Positions 35,901 through 45,466 of a stretch of DNA of 64,000 nucleotides are shown here, piece by piece (within the stretch, counting starts at the first letter, position 1; each line of letters begins with the position of its first letter). Below the pieces are notes generated by a model that had not been told where the DNA came from, made no database searches, and was given only the letters and a program-made list of their open reading frames with translations. This DNA comes from Streptomyces sp. WMMC940 (GTDB taxonomy: Bacteria; Actinomycetota; Actinomycetes; Streptomycetales; Streptomycetaceae), in NCBI RefSeq assembly GCF_027460265.1, contig NZ_JAPZBC010000001.1, forward strand, positions 1,949,501 through 2,013,500, in the 5' to 3' direction. The translations under genes and the position numbers were made by a program.

Positions 35901-37340
35901 TTACGCGTCGAGGGACGTCATCACGTGCTTGACGCGCGTGTAGTCGTCGAAGCCGTACGCCGACAGGTCCTTGCCGTAACCCGACTTCTTGAAGCCGCCG
36001 TGCGGCATCTCGGCGACCAGCGGGATGTGGGTGTTGATCCACACGCAGCCGAAGTCCAGCACCTTGGACATGCGCATCGCTCGGGCGTGGTCCTTGGTCC
36101 ACACCGAGGACGCGAGGGCGTACTCCACGCCGTTCGCGTACTCGACGGCCTGCGTCTCGTCGGTGAAGGACTGGACGGTGATGACCGGGCCGAAGACCTC
36201 CTTCTGGATGATCTCGTCGTCCTGCTTGAGGCCGGAGACGACGGTCGGAGCGTAGAAGTAGCCCTTGTCGCCGACGCGCTGCCCACCGGCCTCGACCTTC
36301 GCGTGGGCCGGGAGTCGGTCGATGAAGCCGGAGACCTGCTTCAGCTGGTTCTCGTTGTTGAGGGGACCGAACAGCACGTCCTCGTCGTCGGGCATGCCGG
36401 TCTTGGTGTCCTGCGCGGCCTTGGCCAGCGCGCTGACGAACTCGTCGTGGATGGACTCGTGCACGAGCACGCGGGTCGCGGCCGTACAGTCCTGGCCCGC
36501 GTTGAAGAAGCCGGCGACCGAGATGTCCTCGACGGCCTTCGCGATGTCGGTGTCCTCGAACACGACGACCGGCGCCTTGCCGCCCAGCTCCAGGTGGACG
36601 CGCTTCAGGTCCTTCGACGCCGACTCGGCCACCTGCATGCCGGCCCGTACGGAACCGGTGATGGAGGCCATCGCGGGGACCGGGTGCTCGACCATCATCC
36701 GGCCGGTGTCGCGGTCGCCGCAGATGACGTTGAAGACGCCCTTCGGCACGATGGAGCCGATGATCTCGGCGATGAGGACCGTGGAGGCCGGGGTGGTGTC
36801 CGACGGCTTCAGCACCACGGTGTTGCCGGCGGCGAGGGCCGGGGCGAACTTCCACACCGCCATCATCATCGGGTAGTTCCACGGGGCGACCTGCGCGCAG
36901 ACGCCGACCGGCTCGCGACGGACGATGGAGGTCAACCCCTCCATGTACTCGCCCGCCGAGCGGCCCTCGAGCATCCGGGCCGCACCCGCGAAGAAGCGGA
37001 TCTGGTCGACCATGGGCGGGATCTCTTCGCTGCGCGTGAGCCCGAGCGGCTTGCCCGTGTTCTCCGACTCGGCCGCGATCAGGTCCTCCGCCCGCTCCTC
37101 GAAGGCGTCCGCGATCTTCAGCAGGGCCTTCTGGCGCTCGGCCGGGGTGGTGTCGCGCCAGGCGGGGAAGGCCGCGGCGGCGGCCGCCATGGCGGCGTCC
37201 ACGTCCGCCTGGCCGGACAGCGGGGAGGTCGCGTACGCCTCGCCTGTGGCCGGGTTGACCACCTCGATGGTCCGCCCGTCAGCGGCGTCCCGGAACTCTC
37301 CGTCGATGTAATTGCGCAGACGACGCAGTTCGGTGGTCAC
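35901..37340 (-). CDS. Gamma-aminobutyraldehyde dehydrogenase-like aldehyde dehydrogenase
   Basis: A 479-residue NAD-dependent dehydrogenase of the same branch as that at 27589. Motifs: VAPWNYPMMMAVWKFAPALA, ITGSVRAGMQVAE, VHLELGGKAPVVVF with the base glutamate, and FNAGQDCTAATRVLV with the catalytic cysteine. It likely oxidises 4-aminobutyraldehyde to GABA or a related aminoaldehyde. The GTG at 37340 has GGAGG about seven bases upstream; a GTG two codons earlier is too close to it. It is divergent from the Lrp gene, whose product may control both sides. Confidence 0.92.
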   Translation of the reverse strand: MTTELRRLRNYIDGEFRDAADGRTIEVVNPATGEAYATSPLSGQADVDAAMAAAAAAFPAWRDTTPAERQKALLKIADAFEERAEDLIAAESENTGKPLGLTRSEEIPPMVDQIRFFAGAARMLEGRSAGEYMEGLTSIVRREPVGVCAQVAPWNYPMMMAVWKFAPALAAGNTVVLKPSDTTPASTVLIAEIIGSIVPKGVFNVICGDRDTGRMMVEHPVPAMASITGSVRAGMQVAESASKDLKRVHLELGGKAPVVVFEDTDIAKAVEDISVAGFFNAGQDCTAATRVLVHESIHDEFVSALAKAAQDTKTGMPDDEDVLFGPLNNENQLKQVSGFIDRLPAHAKVEAGGQRVGDKGYFYAPTVVSGLKQDDEIIQKEVFGPVITVQSFTDETQAVEYANGVEYALASSVWTKDHARAMRMSKVLDFGCVWINTHIPLVAEMPHGGFKKSGYGKDLSAYGFDDYTRVKHVMTSLDA

Positions 37341-37515
37341 AGCCACCCCTCCTCAGATGTCCGATGGGTGAGACACCCCCACACTACGCGGCCCAGGCTA
37401 GCCCGACGAGTGACGCTTTCGACAGACCCAACACCGCTGGACTTCGAAATCGGTGACTTTTGCATCCACTAACAACGAATTTCATCGCTCACCGGTTGCG
37501 GAATCTACGACTCCG

Positions 37516-38025
37516 GTGCACAGTGTGCTCGTGGCCAGTCGAAGCACAGACTCCAGGACCGGGGGCGGCGGTACCTCCCCCACGATCGATGCCGTCTCCC
37601 TGGCGATCATCGAGCAGCTGCAAGAGGACGGGCGCCGCCCCTATGCCGCGATAGGCAAGGCCGTGGGCCTTTCCGAGGCGGCGGTCCGGCAGCGCGTCCA
37701 GAAGCTGCTCGACCAAGGCGTGATGCAGATCGTCGCCGTCACGGACCCGCTCACCGTGGGCCTGCGGCGCCAGGCGATGGTCGGGATCAACGTCGAGGGC
37801 GACCTGGACCCGGTGGCAGATGCGCTGACCGCCATGTCCGAGTGCGAGTACGTCGTCATGACGGCGGGCTCGTTCGACCTGATGGTGGAGATCGTCTGCG
37901 AGGACGACGACCACCTGCTGGAAGTGATCAACCGGCGCATCCGCACTCTCCCCGGCGTGCGCTCCACCGAGAGCTTCGTCTACCTCAAGCTCAAGAAGCA
38001 GACCTATATGTGGGGAACCCGATAG
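37516..38025 (+). CDS. Lrp/AsnC family transcriptional regulator
   Basis: About 169 residues. The helix-turn-helix is YAAIGKAVGLSEAAVRQRVQ, followed by KLLDQGVMQIVAVTDP and a RAM (ligand-binding) domain with MSECEYVVMTAGSFDLMVEI. Several in-frame GTG codons (37516, 37525, 37531) could be the start; 37516 is preferred because of the length of related proteins. It lies between a dehydrogenase and an aminotransferase gene of amine catabolism and is the obvious local regulator. Confidence 0.88.
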   Translation: MHSVLVASRSTDSRTGGGGTSPTIDAVSLAIIEQLQEDGRRPYAAIGKAVGLSEAAVRQRVQKLLDQGVMQIVAVTDPLTVGLRRQAMVGINVEGDLDPVADALTAMSECEYVVMTAGSFDLMVEIVCEDDDHLLEVINRRIRTLPGVRSTESFVYLKLKKQTYMWGTR

Positions 38026-39398
38026 CCGTGAGCAAGGACCGCAGCGACCTCTCAAAGTCCGCCTACGACCACCTGTGGATGCACTTCACCCGCATGTCGT
38101 CGTACGAGAACTCCCCCGTGCCCACCATTGTGCGTGGTGAGGGCACCTATATCTACGACGACAAGGGCAAGCGCTACATCGACGGCCTGGCCGGCCTGTT
38201 CGTGGTCCAGGCGGGCCACGGCCGCAGGGAGCTGGCCGAGGTGGCCGCCAGGCAGGCCGAGGAGCTGGCCTTCTTCCCGGTGTGGTCCTACGCCCACCCG
38301 AAGGCGGTCGAGCTGGCCGAGCGCCTCGCGGGCGAGGCCCCCGGCGACCTCAACAAGGTCTTCTTCACCACCGGCGGCGGTGAGGCGGTCGAGACCGCGT
38401 GGAAGCTCGCCAAGCAGTACTTCAAGCTCACCGGCAAGCCGACCAAGTACAAGGTGATCTCCCGCGCGGTCGCGTACCACGGCACCCCGCAGGGCGCCCT
38501 GTCCATCACCGGCCTGCCGGGCCTGAAGGCCCCGTTCGAGCCGCTGGTGCCCGGTGCGCACAAGGTCCCGAACACCAACATCTACCGCGCGCCGCTGCAC
38601 GGCGACGACCCCGAGGCCTTCGGCCGCTGGGCCGCCGACCAGATCGAGCAGCAGATCCTGTTCGAGGGTCCCGACACCGTCGCCGCGGTCTTCCTGGAGC
38701 CCGTGCAGAACGCCGGCGGCTGCTTCCCGCCGCCGCCCGGGTACTTCCGGCGGGTCCGCGAGATCTGCGACCAGTACGACGTACTGCTGGTCTCCGACGA
38801 GGTCATCTGCGCCTTCGGCCGCCTCGGCAAGACCTTCGCCTGCGACAAGTTCGGCTACGTGCCGGACATGATCACCTGCGCCAAGGGCATGACCTCGGGC
38901 TATTCCCCGATCGGCGCCTGCATCGTCTCCGACCGGCTCGCCGAGCCGTTCTACAAGGGCGACAACACCTTCCTGCACGGCTACACCTTCGGCGGCCACC
39001 CGGTCTCCGCGGCCGTCGGCCTCGCCAACCTCGACCTGTTCGAGCGCGAGAAGCTCAACCAGCACGTCCTGGACAACGAGGGCGCGTTCCTCTCGACGCT
39101 GCAGAAGCTGCACGACCTGCCGATCGTCGGCGACGTCCGCGGCAACGGCTACTTCTACGGCATCGAGCTCGTGAAGGACAAGAACACCAAGGAGTCCTTC
39201 AACGAGGAGGAGACCGAGCGGGTCCTCTACGGCTTCCTCTCCAAGGCGCTGTTCGACGCCGGCCTGTACTGCCGTGCCGACGACCGCGGCGACCCGGTCG
39301 TCCAGCTCGCCCCGCCGCTGATCTCCACCCAGGAGACCTTCGACGAGATCGAGCAGATCCTGCGCGGCGTCCTCGCCGAGGCCTGGTCGAAGCTGTAG
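38010..39398 (+). CDS. Class III aminotransferase, putative polyamine (putrescine) aminotransferase
   Basis: A PLP enzyme of 462 residues from GTG 38010, or 456 from GTG 38028. It shows VFFTTGGGEAVETAWKLAKQ, LLVSDEVICAFGRLGKTFAC with the cofactor aspartate, and the Schiff-base lysine in ITCAKGMTSGYSPIGA. It resembles omega-amino acid and putrescine transaminases rather than GabT. The 38010 start overlaps the Lrp gene by 16 bp. It probably starts putrescine or cadaverine degradation. A perfect 20-bp hairpin follows. Confidence 0.88.
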   Translation: MGNPIAVSKDRSDLSKSAYDHLWMHFTRMSSYENSPVPTIVRGEGTYIYDDKGKRYIDGLAGLFVVQAGHGRRELAEVAARQAEELAFFPVWSYAHPKAVELAERLAGEAPGDLNKVFFTTGGGEAVETAWKLAKQYFKLTGKPTKYKVISRAVAYHGTPQGALSITGLPGLKAPFEPLVPGAHKVPNTNIYRAPLHGDDPEAFGRWAADQIEQQILFEGPDTVAAVFLEPVQNAGGCFPPPPGYFRRVREICDQYDVLLVSDEVICAFGRLGKTFACDKFGYVPDMITCAKGMTSGYSPIGACIVSDRLAEPFYKGDNTFLHGYTFGGHPVSAAVGLANLDLFEREKLNQHVLDNEGAFLSTLQKLHDLPIVGDVRGNGYFYGIELVKDKNTKESFNEEETERVLYGFLSKALFDAGLYCRADDRGDPVVQLAPPLISTQETFDEIEQILRGVLAEAWSKL

Positions 39399-39422
39399 GA
39401 CCGGGCCCCCTGCCCGCGCCGA

Positions 39423-39468
39423 CGGCCCGGACGCCTCCCTTCGGGTGAGAAGGGAGGCGTCCGGGCCG
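39423..39468 (+). terminator. Hairpin terminator after the aminotransferase gene
   Basis: A perfect 20-bp stem (39423-39442 with 39449-39468) with a six-base loop, GGGTGA. It starts 25 bp after the aminotransferase stop. Confidence 0.85.
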
Positions 39469-39582
39469 CGTGCCGTGCGTACACCCGGCTCCGAGTCCCT
39501 ACGGTGCTGTGACCGATCGGCCTCGGGGTCGTTCGCCCGTGCGGGGGAACGGAACCCACGGATCTGAACCGAGGTGTACGCC

Positions 39583-40311
39583 ATGGTGGTCCCGCCGGAC
39601 AACGATGTGCTCTGGGCGCGGTCCCTGAACCACGCCCTCGGCGGCTCGCCCGCCCTCTGCGGAGTCTCCCTCGGGGTGCGCGAGGGAGAGATCCTCGCGG
39701 TGAACGGCCCGCGCGGCAGCGGGAAGACGACCCTGCTGCGCTGTCTCTCGGGGCAGATCGTGCCGCAGCAGGGCGAGGTGTGGTTCAACAGCACACCCGT
39801 CCACACCATGGGGCCGCTGAACCGCGAGCGGCTGAGGCGAGAGCGCTTCGGCTGGATCGGGCCCGAACCCCAGCTGGTGCCCGAACTGACCGCCTGGGAG
39901 AACGCGGCGCTGCCACTGCTGCTGCGCGGCTCCTCGCACCGCAAGGCCAGGACGGCCGCCCTGGAATGGATGGAGCGGCTCGACATCGGGCGGTGCGCCC
40001 GCAAGCGGCCCCGGGCGCTGCTGCAGTCGCAGCGGCAACGGATCGCCCTCGCCCGTGCCCTGGTCACCACTCCCGCGGTGCTGTTCGCCGACGAGCCGAC
40101 CGCCACACTCCACAGCTCCGACCGGGCCCAGGTGCTGCGCACCCTCACCACCGCCGCCCGGTCGCACCGCATCACCCTCGTGCTCGCGACCCATGACGAG
40201 GAGGTCGCGACCCTCGCCGACCGCGGTGTGTCGCTGGTGGACGGCCGGCGGGTCACCCCGGTGCAGGACGCGGAGGCGGAAGGCCTGGCCGAGTGCTCGC
40301 TCTCCGTCTGA
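39583..40311 (+). CDS. ABC transporter ATP-binding protein (LolD/MacB-like), degenerate signature
   Basis: A 242-residue ATPase. Walker A is GPRGSGKTT near residue 45, Walker B VLFADEPTATL, and the H-loop LVLATHDEEV. The signature motif, normally LSGGQ, reads LLQSQRQRIALARAL, so the two glycines are replaced by Q and S. It probably acts with the membrane protein that overlaps it. The ATG at 39583 has GAGG eight bases upstream; a GTG three codons earlier lacks a site. The altered signature may mean weak or no ATP hydrolysis. Confidence 0.82.
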   Translation: MVVPPDNDVLWARSLNHALGGSPALCGVSLGVREGEILAVNGPRGSGKTTLLRCLSGQIVPQQGEVWFNSTPVHTMGPLNRERLRRERFGWIGPEPQLVPELTAWENAALPLLLRGSSHRKARTAALEWMERLDIGRCARKRPRALLQSQRQRIALARALVTTPAVLFADEPTATLHSSDRAQVLRTLTTAARSHRITLVLATHDEEVATLADRGVSLVDGRRVTPVQDAEAEGLAECSLSV

Positions 40312-41429
40312 GCCGCGGCTCCCACCCCCTCGTCCTGCTGCGCCGCCTCCTGGTGGCGACGGCCTCGGCGGGGGTGGGCTTCCTCCTTCTGTGCACCCTG
40401 TCCTACGCGGTGTCCGGCCCGCATCCCTCCGATCCGGCACTGCAGCGGCTGGCATGGTGTCTCGCCCCGCTGGCGGCCACGGTCCAGTTCGCCGTGGCGG
40501 TGGCCCGCACGGACCCGGGTACGCGACCCCGTCAGGGCCTGTCAGCCGTCGGACTCGGACCGGTGCGCATGAGCGCGCTGGCGGCGGCGTCCACCGCCGT
40601 GTCCTGCGTCCTCGGCAGCACGGTGGCCCTGCTGTTCTTCCTGCACCTGCGCGGGGACCTGAGCGGCATGCCGTTCGACGGCGACGCGGCGGAACTGCTC
40701 GCCGCAGGCCGGCCGTTGCCGCTGGGGGCGGTGGTCCTGCTGCTCGCACTCGTCCCGGTCCTCGGCGCCGGGGCGGCCGCACTCGCCCTGCGTCCGCGCC
40801 GCCAGAAGGGCGGCGAACTCCCCGACGACGAACCCGACCACGCCACGGGTGCGCCCGGCGGCCTCCCCTGGGGCGTCGCGCTGACGGCCGTGGGCGTCGC
40901 GATCGAGGCGTACACGGGCCGGGGCGCGGAGGGCGCCGGCGGCACCCCCGGCGGGGTGCTCGCCGGCTGGACGCTGACCGCGGTGGGGCTCGCGATGGCC
41001 GGCCCGGGCATCGTCCATGTGTGCGGGCGGGTGCTGCAGTCCGTACGGCCCGGGGCGACGCGACTGCTCGCAGGGCGGGCGCTCGTGGAGGACGCACGCC
41101 GGCTCGGGCGGCCCCTCGGCGTCGTGTGCGCCGTGGTGTCCGCCCTCATCGCGGCCTCCGCACTCGCCGGGGAACGCCCCCAGCCCTTCGGGCCGCTGAC
41201 CGCTCTGGGGGCGACGCTCGTCGTGGCCTGCACCCTGGCGACGCTGCTCACCTCGGCCGTCGAGGCACGGCAGGCACGGGCGGGCACACGGGCCGGTCTG
41301 CTCGAACTGGGCGCCTCCGTGGCCCTGCTGCACGCCACCGCGATGCTGCGGGCCGTGGTCCTGCTGGCCGTCTTCGCCCCGCTCACCTGGGCGGTGGCGG
41401 AACTGGCGGCCCTGCCACTGCGGCGCTGA
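40293..41429 (+). CDS. Membrane protein, probable ABC transporter permease partner
   Basis: A 378-residue protein with about eight hydrophobic segments, starting with GTG inside the ATPase gene (19-bp overlap). The N-terminal LLRRLLVATASAGVGFLLLC and the pattern of paired segments recall permeases that work with LolD/MacB-type ATPases, but I do not see a large extracellular FtsX or MacB domain. A charged loop near residue 175 (RRQKGGELPDDEPDH) splits the two halves. The substrate is unknown. Confidence 0.75.
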   Translation: MLALRLSRGSHPLVLLRRLLVATASAGVGFLLLCTLSYAVSGPHPSDPALQRLAWCLAPLAATVQFAVAVARTDPGTRPRQGLSAVGLGPVRMSALAAASTAVSCVLGSTVALLFFLHLRGDLSGMPFDGDAAELLAAGRPLPLGAVVLLLALVPVLGAGAAALALRPRRQKGGELPDDEPDHATGAPGGLPWGVALTAVGVAIEAYTGRGAEGAGGTPGGVLAGWTLTAVGLAMAGPGIVHVCGRVLQSVRPGATRLLAGRALVEDARRLGRPLGVVCAVVSALIAASALAGERPQPFGPLTALGATLVVACTLATLLTSAVEARQARAGTRAGLLELGASVALLHATAMLRAVVLLAVFAPLTWAVAELAALPLRR

Positions 41430-41492
41430 CACCGGGGCGAGGTCACCGACCCGGACACGGGGGCCCCGGACCCGGGGCATATCGTGGCGGCC

Positions 41493-42644
41493 ATGGTGAA
41501 CGGACAGAGGCCGCGGCTCGGCTCGTCGTTCGACGACGACCGGGAGATCGAGACGCTCGAGGAGTTCGACCGGGTCGTCGCCCGGCGGGGCAGCCTCGCG
41601 GGGCACCGCATACAGTCCGTCGACCTGAGCGGGCGCACCTTCGCGCTCCTGTCGTGCGACACCACGGCCACCGCGTTCCTCGGCTGCGCCATGGAGCCGG
41701 ACGCCACGGCCAAGGTCCGCGCGGACGGCGCCCTCGTCTTCCCTCCCCTGCCGGACCTCCCGTTCGACCCCTACCGGGGGCTCCTCTACACCCCCGACGA
41801 GCTCTTCGACGGCCTCGCCGACGGTGGTTACGAGGTCACGCCGGACGCGCTCGCGTACGACTGGTTCCAGCTCACCAAGGCGGACCGGGACATCTACGCC
41901 TCGATGCTCAGGGCCCTGCACGACGACGCCGTCTCGGACGCCCTGGACGAACTCCTCGACGGGGTGCCGGTCGTCGGGGTGATGGGGGGTCACGCGATGA
42001 GCCGGGGCACCGACGAGTACGCCGGCGCGGCCCGGCTCGGCCGCGCACTCGCCCGCGCCGGGCTGACCGTCGCCACCGGCGGCGGCCCCGGGGCGATGGA
42101 GGCGGCGAACCTCGGCGCCTACTCGGCCCCGCACCCCGACGAGATGCTGGACGAGGCCCTCGAACTCCTCGCCAAGGTCCCGTCGTTCACCCCCTCCGTC
42201 ACCGACTGGGCGGCCGTCGCCCTCGAGGTCCGCTCGCGCTGGCCGCAGGGCGGCGACTCGGTCGGCATCCCCACCTGGTTCTACGGGCACGAGCCGCCCA
42301 ACCCGTTCGCCGGGCACATCGCCAAGTACTTCGCCAACGCCACCCGCGAGGACGGGCTGCTCGCCCGCTGCACCGCCGGTGTCGTCTACCTCCCCGGCGC
42401 CGCGGGCACACTGCAGGAGATCTTCGACAACGCGACCCCGAACTACTACGAGTCGCGGGGCGAACCGACGCCGATGGTCCTGGTGGACCGCGCCCACTGG
42501 ACGGAGCGGCTCCCGGCCTGGCCGCTGCTGCGGTCCCTGGCGGAGGGCCGCGCGATGCAGACGCGTATCGCGCTGGTCGACTCGGTGGAGGAGGCACCCG
42601 GGGCACTGGCCCGGCTGACGGCCGCCGCACGTCCGGCCGGCTGA
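41493..42644 (+). CDS. LOG-family-like Rossmann-fold nucleotide-binding protein
   Basis: A 383-residue protein. The first part is unrecognised; the second, from about residue 155 (VPVVGVMGGHAMSRGTDEYA), is a Rossmann fold with GLTVATGGGPGAMEAANLGA and a PGAAGTLQEIFDN motif matching the PGGxGTxxE of the LOG/lysine-decarboxylase-like family. Members cleave nucleoside monophosphates to free bases, as in cytokinin activation. The longer N-terminal half sets it apart from the 190-residue LOG enzymes. The ATG at 41493 was chosen over GTG 41484. Confidence 0.8.
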   Translation: MVNGQRPRLGSSFDDDREIETLEEFDRVVARRGSLAGHRIQSVDLSGRTFALLSCDTTATAFLGCAMEPDATAKVRADGALVFPPLPDLPFDPYRGLLYTPDELFDGLADGGYEVTPDALAYDWFQLTKADRDIYASMLRALHDDAVSDALDELLDGVPVVGVMGGHAMSRGTDEYAGAARLGRALARAGLTVATGGGPGAMEAANLGAYSAPHPDEMLDEALELLAKVPSFTPSVTDWAAVALEVRSRWPQGGDSVGIPTWFYGHEPPNPFAGHIAKYFANATREDGLLARCTAGVVYLPGAAGTLQEIFDNATPNYYESRGEPTPMVLVDRAHWTERLPAWPLLRSLAEGRAMQTRIALVDSVEEAPGALARLTAAARPAG

Positions 42645-42674
42645 GGTCCCGGGCGGCAGCCGGCTCCGGCCGGA

Positions 42675-43706
42675 TCAGTCGCCGGTGTCGGGCGGCAGGA
42701 CCACCACGTCCTCCGCGGCGAACGCGACCCCGACCTCGGCGCCCGGCTCGGGAGCGTCCCTGAGCCCGCACTCGGCCTCCAGCGGCGGCGCGTCGTGCGG
42801 CCGCAGCCGTACGGCGACATGGTGGCCGCGGAAGGTCAGCGACTCCACCGCGCACGGCAGTCCCGTGCCGCGCGGCCGAAGCCGTACCGCGGACGGCCGT
42901 ACCAGCAGCCTGCAGGCGCCCTGGGGCGAGCCCGTGGGGACCGGGACGCCGCCCCAGGGGGTCTCGGCCGCGCTCCCGTTCACCGTCGCGGGCACCACGT
43001 TGGCGAAGCCGAGGAACCGCGCGACGAATTCCGAGGCGGGCCGCTGCCACACGTCCCGAGGTGTGCCCGACTGGGCGACGCGTCCGTCGCGCATGACCAC
43101 CACCCGGTCGGCGAGCGCGAAGGCCTCCCCCTGGTCGTGGGTGACGGCCAGCACCGTGGTGCCCAGCCGGCGGAACACCGCACGCAGTTCGACGACGAGC
43201 CGCTCCCTGAGGGTGCGGTCGAGCTGGCCCAGTGGCTCGTCGAGCATCAGCAGCCGCGGGCTGGGGGCGAGCGCCCGGGCGAGGGCGACGCGCTGCTGCT
43301 CACCGCCGGATAGCGCGCCGACGGCCCGTCGCGCGGCGCCGGGGAGCCCGACCAGTTCCAGCAACTCCTCGACCCGCAGAAGCCGCTCGGCCTTCGGCAC
43401 CCCGTGCATCCGCAGCCCGAAGGCGACATTGCCGCCGACGTCGCGCTGCGGGAAGAGCTGGTGGTCCTGGAACATCAGGCCCACCCCGCGACGGTGCACC
43501 GGCACTCCGGTCTGGTCGCCGCCGCCGAGCAGCACCCGGCCGCCGTCCAGGGGCTGGAGCCCGGCGACGGCCCTCAGCAGGGTCGACTTGCCGCTCCCGC
43601 TCGGTCCGAGCACACACACGATCTCGTGGTCGGCGACCTCCAGGTCCACACCGTCCAGCGCCGCCCGCCGCCCGAAGCGCACGGTCGCGTTCTCCAGCGC
43701 CAGCAT
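42675..43706 (-). CDS. thiQ: Thiamine-type ABC transporter ATP-binding protein
   Basis: A 343-residue ATPase. Walker A is GPSGSGKST at residues 34-42, the signature LSGGEQQRVALARAL, Walker B LLMLDEPLGQLD, and the H-loop THDQGEAFALAD. A C-terminal TOBE-like domain follows (about 230-340). It starts within one base of the permease stop (TGATG), so the two are coupled. Assigned to thiamine import because the operon starts with a TPP riboswitch; iron-type importers share the same fold. Confidence 0.88.
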   Translation of the reverse strand: MLALENATVRFGRRAALDGVDLEVADHEIVCVLGPSGSGKSTLLRAVAGLQPLDGGRVLLGGGDQTGVPVHRRGVGLMFQDHQLFPQRDVGGNVAFGLRMHGVPKAERLLRVEELLELVGLPGAARRAVGALSGGEQQRVALARALAPSPRLLMLDEPLGQLDRTLRERLVVELRAVFRRLGTTVLAVTHDQGEAFALADRVVVMRDGRVAQSGTPRDVWQRPASEFVARFLGFANVVPATVNGSAAETPWGGVPVPTGSPQGACRLLVRPSAVRLRPRGTGLPCAVESLTFRGHHVAVRLRPHDAPPLEAECGLRDAPEPGAEVGVAFAAEDVVVLPPDTGD

Positions 43707-45466
43707 CAGAACTCCCCTGCGGAACGGTCGGGACGGAGCCGGTCGAGCAGCAGCAGGGCCGCCGCGCAGACCAGCATGAGGATCGTCGAAAGCGCCATCG
43801 CCTGGCCGTAGTTGAGCTCGCCGGGACGGCCGAGGAGTCGGGCCACGGCGACCGGGAGCGTCGGGTTGTCCGGCCGGGCGATGAAGACGGTGGCACCGAA
43901 CTCGCCGAGCGAGACGGCGAAGGCGAAACCGGCGGCGACGAGCAGCGCCCGGCGCACCAGCGGCAGGTCCACCTCGCGCCATGCCCGCAGCGGCGAGGCG
44001 CCCAGCACGGCCGCCGCCTCCCGCAGCCGTGCGTCGACGGCCCGCAGCACGGGCAGCATCGTCCGTACGACGAAGGGCACTCCCACGAGTGCCTGGGCCA
44101 GCGGCACGAGGATCCAGGAGGTGCGCAGGTCCAGCGGCGGCTCGTCGAGGGCGATGAGGAATCCGAAACCGACGGTGACGGCGGAGACCCCGAGCGGCAG
44201 CATCAGCAGCGCGTCGAAGCCGCGGACGAGCCGGCCGGCCTTGGAGACCCCCCCGGACGACGTCCGGGGGAGGGTGAGCGCCGCGGCCGCGAGACCGCCG
44301 ACGACGAGCGCGATCGCGGTGGCGGCGAGCGCGTACTGGAGGGAGTTCCACACGGCTTCGACCGGCGGGACGAGGAACGTGCCGCCACTCGCCTCGGCCG
44401 ACTGCAGGGCCCGGTAGAAGCTGAGGCCGTAGCCGCCGGGTCCGTCGAACGACCGCTCGACCAGCACCGCGAGCGGTGCCAGGATCAGCACCACGACCGT
44501 GGCGAGCACCCCGCCCAGCAGGGCCCACTGCCCGGCGCCCCTCGGACGGTGCGCGGCGAGCGCCGGATCGACGAGTCGCAGCGCGGTCTCCCGTCGCCGC
44601 ACGGTCCGGGCGTGCACGGCGAGGACCGCGCCCACGGCGGCGAACTGCACCAGGGTCAGCACGGCGGCCGTGGAGAGGTCCAGCACCTGGGCGGTCTGCC
44701 GGTAGATCTCCACCTCGAGCGTGGAGTACGCCGGTCCGCCGAGGATCTGCACGACGCCGAACGAGGTGAAGGTGAAGAGGAACACCATCAGCGCGGCGGC
44801 GGCCACCGCCGGGGTCAGCGCGGGCAGGGTGACCCGCCGCCAGGCCCCGAAGCGGCTTGCGCCGAGGACCCGTGCGGCCTCCTCCTGGCGCGGGTCGAGC
44901 TGGGCCCACAGACCGCCCACGGTGCGTACCACCACGGCGTAGTTGAAGAACACATGGGCGAGGAGGATCGCCCAGACCGTCGTGTCGAGCCGCACGCCCC
45001 ACAGGTCGTCCAGCAGCCCGCCCCGGCCCAGGAGCGCCAGGAACGCGGTGCCGACCACGACGGTGGGCAGCACGAACGGCACGGTGACGACCGCCCGCAG
45101 CAACTGCTTCCCGGGGAAGTCGTAGCGAGCCAGGACATAGGCGCCGGGCAGCGCGATCAGCAGGGTCAGCCCCGTGGAGGCGAGCGCCTGCCAGAGGGTG
45201 AACCAGAGCACCTGGAGGATGTCCGGGCGGCCGACGACCTCGGCGACGCCGCCGAACCGCCAGGAGTCCCCCACCCGCAGTCCACGGCCGACGATCGAGG
45301 CCACGGGGAGGGCGAAGAAGAGGGCGAAGAACGCGACGGGCAGGGCCATCAGGGCCGAGCGTGCCGCGGTGGCGCGCAGGGACGCCGGGCCGCGCGAGGG
45401 GTTCCTCCCGCGCGGACCGGCGTTCCCGCCGGACGACCCGGCTACTTCAGGACGAGCGAGGACCAC
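43706..45466 (-). CDS. thiP: Thiamine-type ABC transporter permease
   Basis: A 586-residue permease with two fused sets of about six hydrophobic segments. Two EAA loops are visible: LDPRQEEAARVLGASRFGAW in the first half and VDARLREAAAVLGASPLRAW in the second. The fused double form is that of ThiP and FbpB. The GTG at 45466 overlaps the binding-protein gene by 25 bp; an ATG at 45349 is possible but would drop the basic N-terminus. Confidence 0.88.
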   Translation of the reverse strand: MVLARPEVAGSSGGNAGPRGRNPSRGPASLRATAARSALMALPVAFFALFFALPVASIVGRGLRVGDSWRFGGVAEVVGRPDILQVLWFTLWQALASTGLTLLIALPGAYVLARYDFPGKQLLRAVVTVPFVLPTVVVGTAFLALLGRGGLLDDLWGVRLDTTVWAILLAHVFFNYAVVVRTVGGLWAQLDPRQEEAARVLGASRFGAWRRVTLPALTPAVAAAALMVFLFTFTSFGVVQILGGPAYSTLEVEIYRQTAQVLDLSTAAVLTLVQFAAVGAVLAVHARTVRRRETALRLVDPALAAHRPRGAGQWALLGGVLATVVVLILAPLAVLVERSFDGPGGYGLSFYRALQSAEASGGTFLVPPVEAVWNSLQYALAATAIALVVGGLAAAALTLPRTSSGGVSKAGRLVRGFDALLMLPLGVSAVTVGFGFLIALDEPPLDLRTSWILVPLAQALVGVPFVVRTMLPVLRAVDARLREAAAVLGASPLRAWREVDLPLVRRALLVAAGFAFAVSLGEFGATVFIARPDNPTLPVAVARLLGRPGELNYGQAMALSTILMLVCAAALLLLDRLRPDRSAGEF

